Positions 1 to 7,038 of a DNA stretch of 17,393 bases are shown here, piece after piece (position 1 is the first letter of the stretch; each line of letters opens with the position of its first letter). The stretch covers positions 1 to 17,393 of the forward strand of contig CALLCD010000212.1 of NCBI GenBank assembly GCA_938049795.1, in the 5' to 3' direction. A program made the translations under genes and the position numbers. The notes under the pieces were generated by a model. The model worked only from the letters and a program-made list of their open reading frames with translations, did not search any database and was not told the DNA's origin. The stretch is from an uncultured Hyphomonadaceae bacterium (GTDB lineage Bacteria > Pseudomonadota > Alphaproteobacteria > Caulobacterales > Hyphomonadaceae).

Positions 1-1541
1 GCTGGCATGGCGGCGACGGCGAGGATCATGATGATTTGCAGGCCGATAAAAGGTAGGGCGCCGCGCCAGATGTCGAGGGTCTGGACGCTGTCGGGTGCTG
101 CGCCGCGCAAGTAGAAAAGCGCAAAGCCGAAGGGCGGGGTCAGGAAGCTGGTTTGCAGGTTTAGCGCCATCAGGATGGCGAGCCAGATCGGGTCTACGCC
201 TAGAATGATCAGCGGCGGGGCGACGAGCGGGACGATGATGAAAACGATCTCGATAAAGTCGAGAAAGAAGCCCAGCACAAACATGACGAGCATGGTGATG
301 GCGAGCGCGCCCCAGACGCCGCCGGGCATGGCGGTGAGCACGGCTTCGATCATTTCGTCGCCGCGAAAGCCGGTTGTGAAGACCAGCGAGAACAGTGATG
401 CGCCGATCAGGATGACGAAGACCATGCTTGTGATGTGCGACGCGCTCATGAAGGCGGATTTCAGGTGGCGCGCGCGGTGGAGGATCACAAGCCCTGCGCC
501 GAGCCCTGCCATAAGGCCGAACACGCAGGCGAAGGCGAGGGTTTGGGCGGCTTTGTCGAGGGCGGTGAGCGTGTGCTGTTTGACCGAGAGTTCGAAAGCG
601 GCATTGAGCACGAGCAGCAAAATGGCGCTGGCAAGTCCGGCGAACAAAACCCCGCGTAGCTTTGTCGGCTGGTCTTCGGAGAGGCGGAAGCCGGCGAGCA
701 AGACCGCGCCGCCTGCGCCAATGGCCGCCGCTTCGGTGGGCGGGGTGATGCCGAGCAGGATGGAGCCAAGCACTGCGAAGATGAGCGCGAGCGGCGCGCC
801 AAGGCCCATAGCGATTTGACTGGCGCTGAGCGGGGGGAGGTTGCTGACATCGGCTGGGGGGCAGCGTTCTGGTCGCGTAACGGCATTGAAGGCGATATAG
901 GCCAGATAGAGGCCGACCAGCAGCAGCCCCGGAATGAGCGCGCCGGAGAACAGGTCTTGCACCGAAACCGAGACGGCGCGTCCGCCAAGGCCGGTGGAGG
1001 CTTGCGCGCTGGCATTGGCTATGGCGTCGGCAAGCAGGATGAGCACGATGGAGGGCGGGATGATCTGGCCGAGTGTGCCGGAGGAGGCGATGATGCCCGT
1101 GGCAAGCTTTGGATCATAGCCCTGTTTGAGCATGGTGGGCAGGGCGATCAGCGTCATGGTGATGACCGTTGCGCCGACAATGCCCGTCGAGGCGGCGAGC
1201 AATGCACCGACAAGGACGACCGCATAGCCCAGCCCGCCGCGCATCTGGCCGAGCAAGCGGCTGGCAATGCCAAGCAGGTCTTCGGCCACGCGGCTGCGTT
1301 CCAGCACGACGCCCATAATCACAAAGAAGGGCACGGCAATGAGCACGCCATTGCGCATCACGCCATCAATCCGCGAGGGGAAGTTTTTCAGATCATTGAC
1401 CGAGAGAATGTCGAGCGAGATGCCGATGCCTGCAAAAATCAGCGCGACGCCGCCAAGGGTGAACGCGACCGGAAAGCCACCGAGCAAAGCGCCAATGGCG
1501 ACAAGGAACATGGCAATGGCGAGGAGGACTTCAAGTTCCAT
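1..1541 (-). CDS. dctM: TRAP transporter large permease DctM, 3' end cut by window edge
   Basis: This is the large membrane subunit of a tripartite ATP-independent periplasmic (TRAP) transporter. It carries the substrate across the inner membrane, driven by an ion gradient. The minus frame is open from ATG at 1541 to the left edge (513 codons, no stop). The start MELEVLLAIAMF is preceded by a GGAGG ribosome site. Diagnostic stretches are GTLGQIIPPSI (about residues 155-165), DFIEIVFIIVPLVAPP and, near the visible end, PPFGFALFYLRG. These are typical of the long DctM of the mannitol/chloroaromatic-type (TakM-like) TRAP subfamily. The frame is hydrophobic almost throughout, with many membrane segments. 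Because PPFGFALFYLRG lies close to the C terminus in this family, probably only a few residues are missing. The start overlaps the end of dctQ by 11 bases, which suggests translational coupling. Confidence 0.93.
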   Translation of the reverse strand, partial: MELEVLLAIAMFLVAIGALLGGFPVAFTLGGVALIFAGIGISLDILSVNDLKNFPSRIDGVMRNGVLIAVPFFVIMGVVLERSRVAEDLLGIASRLLGQMRGGLGYAVVLVGALLAASTGIVGATVITMTLIALPTMLKQGYDPKLATGIIASSGTLGQIIPPSIVLILLADAIANASAQASTGLGGRAVSVSVQDLFSGALIPGLLLVGLYLAYIAFNAVTRPERCPPADVSNLPPLSASQIAMGLGAPLALIFAVLGSILLGITPPTEAAAIGAGGAVLLAGFRLSEDQPTKLRGVLFAGLASAILLLVLNAAFELSVKQHTLTALDKAAQTLAFACVFGLMAGLGAGLVILHRARHLKSAFMSASHITSMVFVILIGASLFSLVFTTGFRGDEMIEAVLTAMPGGVWGALAITMLVMFVLGFFLDFIEIVFIIVPLVAPPLIILGVDPIWLAILMALNLQTSFLTPPFGFALFYLRGAAPDSVQTLDIWRGALPFIGLQIIMILAVAAMP

Positions 1542-2199
1542 GAGGGGCCTCCGGCTGCGTATCGGAGGGGTCTGGCGTGTCGGTGTGTCCGCGAAGTGTC
1601 AGTGCGGCGCGCAGGGCTTCGGACAGGCCTTGCAAAGTGAGGAGGACACCGAACAGCGGAATGAGCGTTTTGAAAATATAGGTGATTGGTAGCCCGTCGG
1701 ATTCGCGCGCGCCTTCGAAATTGGCCCAGCTTCGGACAAAGGATGGCGAGACCGATGACCAGATGATCAGCAGGCAGATCGGGAAGAGGAAGAGGTAGAG
1801 CCCGGCCAGATCGACGCGCGCCCGGGCCGTTGCGGATATGCGCTCGCGCAGGATGTCAACGCGGACATGGGCGTCGTGTTTGAGCGCTGATCCGGCGGCA
1901 AGCAGGAACAAGCCGGCAAAGCTGTACATGATCAGATCATTGGCCCATGAGGCCGACCAGTCGAACAGGTAGCGGCCCGCAATGACGAGGATCTGGACGG
2001 CGACCATGAAGATGGCCAAGGCAATCGAGATGCCGAGTGTGGCTGAGCTGACCGCGTCGAGTTTTGCACGCAGCCAGCGGGCGGGGCGGGTGAACATGGT
2101 GGGCAATGCGAGCGTGAAGATCGGCAGCAAGAGCAAGGGCAGTGCGCCGATGCCGAGCCAGCGCAGGCCGGTTCCAAGATTTAGAAAAAACTCGCTCAT
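1531..2199 (-). CDS. dctQ: TRAP transporter small permease DctQ
   Basis: Small membrane subunit (222 aa) of the TRAP transporter; in this family it bridges or stabilises the large permease. The hydrophobic segments lie at about residues 13-34, 52-75, 87-103, 130-150 and 175-195. The motif HVRVDIL (about 111-117), followed by a basic stretch, is a common DctQ signature. At 222 aa it is somewhat longer than many DctQ proteins because of an extra hydrophobic N-terminal segment before the usual four helices. A later start at the internal ATG near residue 35 would remove that segment. The chosen start has a G-rich stretch (GGGGGCG) just upstream and lies 27 bases after the dctP stop. The C-terminal tail (DTPDPSDTQPEAPHGT) is polar and probably disordered. 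The gene overlaps dctM by 11 bases. Confidence 0.9.
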   Translation of the reverse strand: MSEFFLNLGTGLRWLGIGALPLLLLPIFTLALPTMFTRPARWLRAKLDAVSSATLGISIALAIFMVAVQILVIAGRYLFDWSASWANDLIMYSFAGLFLLAAGSALKHDAHVRVDILRERISATARARVDLAGLYLFLFPICLLIIWSSVSPSFVRSWANFEGARESDGLPITYIFKTLIPLFGVLLTLQGLSEALRAALTLRGHTDTPDPSDTQPEAPHGT

Positions 2200-2226
2200 A
2201 TTCGCCCCCGCGCCGCGCCTTATTTG

Positions 2227-3342
2227 CTAACGGTTTAGCTCGCGGGCTGCATAATATGCGCCTTCGGAGATTTGCGCCCAGCCGCGCATGGATTTGAGCG
2301 AGGCTTCGAAGCTTTCATAGATGCGCTTTTCGATGCCATCCTTGCCGCTGTCTATGCGTATGTCGCGGGCGGCTTCTTCCATCGCGGCGACGACATCGGG
2401 CGGGAATTGGCGCAATTGGGTGCCATGTTCTTTGGTCAATATGTCGAGATGGCGGGCGTTTTCATAGGTGAACTCGCCGAGGCTCAAATGGTTCACACTG
2501 TTGCAGACGCTCCGGACAATGGCTTGTTCGGTGGCGGTGAGCCCTTCCCACGTCTTCAAATTCATCCCGACAGCGAGCGATGCGCCCGGCTCATGGAAGC
2601 CCGGGCCGTAATAATAGGGGGCATCGCGATAGAAGCCGAGATAGAAATCATTCCACGGGCCAACCCATTCGGTCGCGTCGATCACGCCGGTCTGGAGCGA
2701 TTGGGAAATTTCGCCGCCCGAGAGCGTCACGGCTGAGCCGCCGAGCGCACGCAGAACGTCGCCGCCTTGCCCGGGAATGCGCATTTTGAGGCCATTGAAA
2801 TCGGACAGGGCATTGATCTCGCGTTTGAACCAGCCGCCCATCTGGTGACCCGTATTGGCGGCCTGGAAGGCGATGACGCCGAACTGTTTTGACAATTCAT
2901 CCCAGAGCTGTTGGCCGCCGCCAAAATCTATCCAGCCCATAATCTCCTGCGCAGTCATGCCAAACGGAACGGCGGTGAAGAAGGGATAGGCCGAAGATTT
3001 CGAACGCCAGTAATATTCTGCGCCGTGATACATGTCCGCTGCGCCATCGGCGACGGCGTCAAAGGCTTCGAGGGCGGGGACTTGCTCACCGGCGGCGCGC
3101 ACGCGGATCTCGATCAGGCCATCGGTTTGCAGCGTAATCTGTTCGGCAACCCGTTCGGCGGCCATGCCAAGACCGGGCAGGCCTTTGGGCCATGTGGTGA
3201 CCATTGTCAGGCGTTTACGTTTGCGCGAGATGGCGGGTGCGGCAACACCGTCTGATTGCGGTTCGCCGCTACCGCCGCAGGCTGCGACGCCGAGACCAAG
3301 CGCGCCTGCGCCGAGAAGTTTGCGTCTGTTGATTTTGGTCAT
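2227..3342 (-). CDS. dctP: TRAP transporter substrate-binding protein, TakP-like Tat lipoprotein
   Basis: Extracytoplasmic solute receptor (371 aa) of the TRAP system, first gene of dctP-dctQ-dctM. The N terminus has a twin-arginine pattern, NRRKLLGAGALGLG, followed directly by a lipobox VAAC with the lipid-attachment Cys at residue 22, so it is predicted to be Tat-exported and membrane-anchored. The mature part resembles TakP, the 2-oxo acid receptor of Rhodobacter, and related lactate/pyruvate receptors: WPKGLPGLG (51-59), GHQMGGW (165-171), MRIPGQGG (187-194) and QTGVIDATEWVGP (217-229). Arg188 is the likely carboxylate-binding arginine. Gln167, Glu225 and Trp226 match the positions that hold the ligand-linked cation in TakP (alignment from memory). 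A monocarboxylate or 2-oxo acid is the best substrate guess. A GGAAAG ribosome site precedes the ATG. Confidence 0.92.
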   Translation of the reverse strand: MTKINRRKLLGAGALGLGVAACGGSGEPQSDGVAAPAISRKRKRLTMVTTWPKGLPGLGMAAERVAEQITLQTDGLIEIRVRAAGEQVPALEAFDAVADGAADMYHGAEYYWRSKSSAYPFFTAVPFGMTAQEIMGWIDFGGGQQLWDELSKQFGVIAFQAANTGHQMGGWFKREINALSDFNGLKMRIPGQGGDVLRALGGSAVTLSGGEISQSLQTGVIDATEWVGPWNDFYLGFYRDAPYYYGPGFHEPGASLAVGMNLKTWEGLTATEQAIVRSVCNSVNHLSLGEFTYENARHLDILTKEHGTQLRQFPPDVVAAMEEAARDIRIDSGKDGIEKRIYESFEASLKSMRGWAQISEGAYYAARELNR

Positions 3343-3371
3343 GGCGGGTCTTTCCGGGTTCGGCTCGTTTC

Positions 3372-3383
3372 GGAAGCGCTTAC
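3372..3383. promoter_or_regulatory. Possible LacI-family-like operator upstream of dctP
   Basis: The sequence GGAAGCGCTTAC contains the perfect 8-base palindrome AAGCGCTT (3374-3381), which fits the AARCGYTT core typical of LacI-family operators. It lies 30-41 bases upstream of the dctP start, where a repressor could block transcription or initiation. No regulator gene is in the window and short palindromes arise by chance, so this is only a candidate. Confidence 0.2.
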
Positions 3384-3401
3384 GGGCGAGATGACAGCCC
3401 G

Positions 3402-3413
3402 ATTCGCGCGAAT
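3402..3413. repeat. 12-base perfect palindrome upstream of dctP
   Basis: ATTCGCGCGAAT is a perfect palindrome in the 96-base gap between bpt and dctP, about 60 bases upstream of the dctP start. It could be a regulator site or part of the end of the bpt transcript. It has no following T-tract, so it is not an intrinsic terminator. I recognise no clear promoter boxes in the gap. Confidence 0.3.
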
Positions 3414-3438
3414 GCGTCAGTGGTGTAGCTTAAAGGGG

Positions 3439-4257
3439 CTAGGCTTGCGGGTCGAGGGCCGGTCTGTGCTCACTTGCAAATTGGCCGCTATCGGTGCTGG
3501 ACGTAGACAAGTCGAGATATTCCCAGCGGTCGCCATTGAGCACTTCAAGCGGTCCGAAATCGCGCTTGTAGGCCATTTTCGGACTGTTTTCGACCCAATA
3601 GCCCAGATAGACATGCGGCAAGCCGAGGTCGGCGGCGCGGCGGACATGGTCGAGAATTACATAATTTCCGAGCGAACGGTTCGGCGTTTCGGGATCGAAG
3701 AAACTGTAAACCATTGAGAGACCGTCGCGCATAATATCGGTGATGGCTGCAGCGACCAGTGGTGCATCGGGATCGTCGCCGAGCCTGTATTCGAGCACCA
3801 TACCTTGCACGGGGCTGTCATTGACCATGCTGTAATAGTCACGCGAGCTCATATCCGACATGCCGCCGCCCGGATGGCGCGAAGCGAGATATTTTTTCAG
3901 GAGCCGGTATTGCTCGCGGCTGGCTTCGGATTTGATCGGGGTGCCGACAAGGTCCGAATTGCGATTGAGGACGCGGCGGCGGCGTTTTGTGTGCTCGAAA
4001 TCGCGCACGCACACGCGCACCGAGCGGCAGGCATTGCAGCTTGGGCAGGTCGGCCGGTAGGCGATGGTTTGCGAGCGGCGGAAGCCCGATTGGCTGAGCG
4101 CATTGTGGACCGCATCCGCATCGCTAACCGCCAGAGATGTAAACGCTTTGCGCTCGCGCATGCCCTCAAGATAGGGGCATGGCGAGGTGGCGGTCATATA
4201 GAACTTGAGGGTTCTTCTGAAACCGCTGGTCTGATTATAGGCATCGCTGAAATTCAT
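3439..4257 (-). CDS. bpt: Aspartate/glutamate leucyltransferase (bacterial N-end-rule aminoacyltransferase)
   Basis: Bpt-type aminoacyl-tRNA-protein transferase (272 aa, usual length about 240-280). Cytoplasmic enzymes of this family transfer leucine from Leu-tRNA to proteins with an N-terminal Asp or Glu, marking them for ClpS/ClpAP degradation. Family motifs are FYMTATSPCPYL (19-30), ERKAFTSL (35-42), RPTCPSCNACRSVRV (68-82, three cysteines of the CxxCxxC type), SLGNYVILDHVRRA and YLGYWVENSPKMAYK followed by FGPLEVL. The GNAT-like C-terminal half is complete. The tail after residue about 250 (SSTDSGQFASEHRP) is polar. The ATG at 4257 is preceded by AGGG; this sits just after the stop of the SLC13 gene, 7 bases upstream, so the two are almost certainly cotranscribed. 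Arginyltransferase (Ate) is the common older name; the Bpt motifs favour the leucyl-type bacterial enzyme, but specificity is inferred. Confidence 0.93.
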   Translation of the reverse strand: MNFSDAYNQTSGFRRTLKFYMTATSPCPYLEGMRERKAFTSLAVSDADAVHNALSQSGFRRSQTIAYRPTCPSCNACRSVRVCVRDFEHTKRRRRVLNRNSDLVGTPIKSEASREQYRLLKKYLASRHPGGGMSDMSSRDYYSMVNDSPVQGMVLEYRLGDDPDAPLVAAAITDIMRDGLSMVYSFFDPETPNRSLGNYVILDHVRRAADLGLPHVYLGYWVENSPKMAYKRDFGPLEVLNGDRWEYLDLSTSSTDSGQFASEHRPALDPQA

Positions 4258-4264
4258 ATCGGCC

Positions 4265-6121
4265 CTAGTTTACCGTCTCTAAATGGAAATACCATGGCGA
4301 AAGCATGGTGAACACTGCCCATATCAGCAAGACCAAAGGCCCACCATAGCGGACATAATCCTGAAACCGATAGTGACCGGGCCCCATCACCAGCAAATTG
4401 GTCTGATAGGCAATGGGGGTCGCAAAACAGCAATTGGCCGCATAGATCACCGCCATTACGAACGGCATCGGGTCGACATTGAGCGTATTGGCAGCGGAAA
4501 TGGCGACGGGGGTGAACAGGACGGCGGTGGCGGCATTGCTGAGAATATTCGTCAGAATGGCGACCAGAAGGAAGATGGCGGACAGGACGGCATATGGCCC
4601 AAAGGGTGAGGCGAGGGTGACCATTGTGGAGGCGAACATATCGACCGCGCCGGTCTGCTCAAGCGCCATGCCCATAGCCAATGCTGCGCCGATCAGCATG
4701 AAAATACGCAAATCAAGCGAGCGGCCCGCCTGACGCACATTCAGGCAGCCCAGCATGATCATGAGGACGGCGGCGGTGACCGAGGCATGCAAGATTGGCA
4801 AGAGCCCTGTTGCAGCGGCAACCACGAGGCCCGCTGCGATCAGGCGCGAGGCCATAGCGCGGGCGGTCAGCGGGATTTCCGTGCTGGACCATTCGAGCAG
4901 GATAATGTCGCGGCTTTGGCGCAGTTCGGTGAAGGCGTCTGGCTCGGCGCACAAGAGCAATGTGTCGCCCGCTTCGAGCCGGATTTCGCCAAGCTTGGAG
5001 CGGATCATGCGTGAGCGGCGCTGGATGCCGAGAACCACGGCGCGGGTCAGGCGGCGGAAGCCGAGCAGTTCGATAGTGCGTCCGGCCATTCTTGATCCGG
5101 GTGCGATGACGGCTTCGGCAAGCAGCAAAGCGCCCTGACGTCCGCTGTCGGATTTTGCATCGTCGCCGCCCATGCTGAGCATTTGTTTCAGGAGGTCTCG
5201 TTTTGAAGAGATTGCGTCGGACAGGACTTTGCGGGTTGCGGCGACAATCACAAGGTCGCCCGCGCGTAGGCGGACATCTTCAAACGGGGGCAAAAAAGCC
5301 TGCTCGCCGCGCTGGATCATCCGGACGGTCATGCCGGGCAGATCGGTGAACATGCCTGCGACCGGAGCCTTGCCGGCGAGGAAATGATCATGGCCGACCT
5401 CGAGCTGGGCGACATATTGTTTGCCTGAGGCGGTGGCGATTTTGCCGGACATGTCTTCGCGGTCGGGCAGGAGAAACCGCGAGGTTATGAGGATATAGAC
5501 CATGCCAGCGCCCGCCAGCATTAACCCCATAACCGTCAGATCGAAAAAGCCGAGCGTCACGCCGTCAATCCGGCGATAGGATTCTGCGGCGAGCAGATTG
5601 GTCGACGTGCCGATTAGCGTCGTCATTCCGGCAAAGACGCTGACAAAGCTCAGCGGCATCATGATTTTGGACGGTGAGGCGCCCATGCGTGCGGCAATCG
5701 CGCTCATCACGGGCAGGAACATGATGACAACCGGCGTGTTGTTGATGAAAGCGCTGGTGACAAAAACGGCGGCGAAGGCCCCGACAAGGGTGAGCCGTGG
5801 CCGTTTGTCATAGGCGTTGAGCAGAGATTTTGTCGGCCCTTCCAGCGCACCGGTCTGGAACAGGCCTTGTCCAACCACCAGCAGCGCCATAATCGTGATC
5901 AGTGCGGGATTGCCAAAGCCTGTCAGCAAAGACGAGGGATCTACGGTCTGCCCGTTCGTATCGACCGCGCCCGGCAGCACGAAAATCAGCAAAAGCGCAA
6001 CAATTGCGCCCGCAGACACAAGCTCCATCGACCAGCGATCTGTCATATATAGCACAATGGAAATGGCGACGACGCCAAGCGAGGCCCACATCGGCCATTG
6101 CGCTAGAAATTCGTTGAGCAT
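4265..6121 (-). CDS. SLC13/DASS-family anion:Na+ symporter with two central RCK_C domains
   Basis: Inner-membrane transporter (618 aa) of the divalent-anion:sodium symporter (DASS/SLC13) superfamily, in the long form with TrkA_C (RCK_C) domains between two membrane halves. The first half (about 10-217) holds GFGNPALITI (68-77) and the hairpin signature FINNTP (125-130). The central soluble part has two RCK_C-like modules, about 235-305 and 330-400, each with an F/I-x-D/E-V/I-RL-x-AGD pattern (VRLRAGDLVIV, IRLEAGDTLLL). The second half (about 420-615) has the matching hairpin signature LSNAATAVLFTP (527-538). Inverted-repeat membrane halves with NTP/NAA motifs are the family hallmark for Na+ and substrate binding. 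Relatives carry sulfate, sulfonates or dicarboxylates, and the substrate cannot be told here. A GGAGA site precedes the ATG. It sits 38 bases after motB and 7 before bpt. Confidence 0.9.
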   Translation of the reverse strand: MLNEFLAQWPMWASLGVVAISIVLYMTDRWSMELVSAGAIVALLLIFVLPGAVDTNGQTVDPSSLLTGFGNPALITIMALLVVGQGLFQTGALEGPTKSLLNAYDKRPRLTLVGAFAAVFVTSAFINNTPVVIMFLPVMSAIAARMGASPSKIMMPLSFVSVFAGMTTLIGTSTNLLAAESYRRIDGVTLGFFDLTVMGLMLAGAGMVYILITSRFLLPDREDMSGKIATASGKQYVAQLEVGHDHFLAGKAPVAGMFTDLPGMTVRMIQRGEQAFLPPFEDVRLRAGDLVIVAATRKVLSDAISSKRDLLKQMLSMGGDDAKSDSGRQGALLLAEAVIAPGSRMAGRTIELLGFRRLTRAVVLGIQRRSRMIRSKLGEIRLEAGDTLLLCAEPDAFTELRQSRDIILLEWSSTEIPLTARAMASRLIAAGLVVAAATGLLPILHASVTAAVLMIMLGCLNVRQAGRSLDLRIFMLIGAALAMGMALEQTGAVDMFASTMVTLASPFGPYAVLSAIFLLVAILTNILSNAATAVLFTPVAISAANTLNVDPMPFVMAVIYAANCCFATPIAYQTNLLVMGPGHYRFQDYVRYGGPLVLLIWAVFTMLSPWYFHLETVN

Positions 6122-6159
6122 CCTGTCTCCAGACTAATCCGTTTTATGATTAGCGCTGG

Positions 6160-6846
6160 TTACTCGGAGAGTTCAAGGACAATACTTATTCTGCGGTTGA
6201 CCGGCGCGTGTGGACGGGTGGGGATGAGCGGGCGCGTGTCGGCGAGACCCGTGACAGCGGTAAAGCGGCTCGGGGGCACGCCGGCGCGGCGGAGAAGCTC
6301 GAGGGCGGCATTGGCCCGATTTGACGAGATGACCCAATTGCTACGGGCGTCTGGCGCGGTTTTGAACGCATCGGTATGGCCTTCAATGTGCACATTTTGC
6401 GGCATATCGGCAAGGACGCTGCCAAGGGCGAGGGTGAGGGCGATGCCGTCTTCGTTAAACTCGCTGGCGCCGCTGTTAAACAAGGAGCGCTCGGGCGTAT
6501 CGGTTAAATTGATGCGCAGGCCATCAGGGGCGGTTTCTATTCCGATATGGGCTTGTAGATTGTCTGCATTTTTCTGCGCGAGCGTCTCAGACAGTAAGCG
6601 TTCAAGCGCAGGGACAGTGGTTTGTGGCAAAACATCGCTCGCAGCCATCTGTTCGGCTCCGAAATAGGCCGCAATCGCTGACCGTTCGGTCATCGAGGTG
6701 CTTGTGGATAACCACATCAGCAAGAAGAACGCCATTAGAGCGGTGAGGAAGTCCGCATATGCGAGCTTCCACTGGCCGGAACGCCGGGATTCTCCTCGGC
6801 GATGGCCCCGGCCTCGCCCAGAACGGACAGAGGAAAAGTTAGCCAT
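6160..6846 (-). CDS. motB: MotB-like flagellar stator protein (OmpA/MotB peptidoglycan-binding domain)
   Basis: MotB-type stator subunit (228 aa). The start MANFSSVRSG at 6846 is chosen because the frame further upstream (to 7251) runs into the divergent gene. A basic N terminus (R8-R22) is followed by the single membrane helix WKLAYADFLTALMAFFLLMW (26-45), which holds Asp32 at the position of the essential proton-carrying aspartate of MotB. The segment TERSAIAAYFG (about 53-63) fits the plug region. The OmpA-like domain has EGHTDAF, SNWVISSNRANAALEL and NRRISIVLEL; SNW..S..RAN is the MotB form of the motif. The protein is shorter than a typical MotB (about 300 aa), mainly in the linker. No motA is adjacent; in Caulobacter motA and motB are also unlinked. 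It could alternatively be a stator variant for another motor. It is the first gene of the minus-strand run with the SLC13 gene and bpt. Confidence 0.87.
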   Translation of the reverse strand: MANFSSVRSGRGRGHRRGESRRSGQWKLAYADFLTALMAFFLLMWLSTSTSMTERSAIAAYFGAEQMAASDVLPQTTVPALERLLSETLAQKNADNLQAHIGIETAPDGLRINLTDTPERSLFNSGASEFNEDGIALTLALGSVLADMPQNVHIEGHTDAFKTAPDARSNWVISSNRANAALELLRRAGVPPSRFTAVTGLADTRPLIPTRPHAPVNRRISIVLELSE

Positions 6847-6932
6847 AAGTGCAGTCTTTCTGATTGCAGGATCAGAGATAACAGAACAGGGTGAAGATGG
6901 GTTTTGCGCGGGCTGCCAGATTTTGATGAAAT

Positions 6933-6959
6933 TTGCCCGATCTTTGTGGCGGGTGTAAT
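6933..6959 (+). promoter_or_regulatory. Weak candidate promoter for the FAD protein gene
   Basis: In the 192-base gap between the divergent motB and FAD protein genes, TGTAAT (6954-6959) is a good -10 match. TTGCCC (6933-6938) lies upstream with a short 15-base spacer. This would give a leader of about 70 bases. The short spacing makes it tentative. No convincing promoter was found for motB on the other strand. Confidence 0.2.
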
Positions 6960-7038
6960 CGAATCTGCGCGACTTACGGGTTTGCTTATCCGGGCGGACC
7001 AGACTGGCCTGGCGGGTCGTGATTTGAATGGGGTGAAA

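Noticed and set aside
816..1640. A long plus frame (274 codons) opposite dctM
   Set aside because: Shadow of the dctM reading frame in GC-rich DNA; Gly/Asp/His/Gln-rich composition without any family motif, while the minus frame gives a clean DctM.
6134..6153. CTAATC/GATTAG hairpin between motB and the SLC13 gene
   Set aside because: Only six AT-rich pairs, no T-tract; too weak to call a terminator, and the genes are probably cotranscribed.
6905..6925. A sigma-54 like site (TGGCAG...GCAAA) on the minus strand upstream of motB
   Set aside because: The GG and GC elements are not at the required 10-base spacing.
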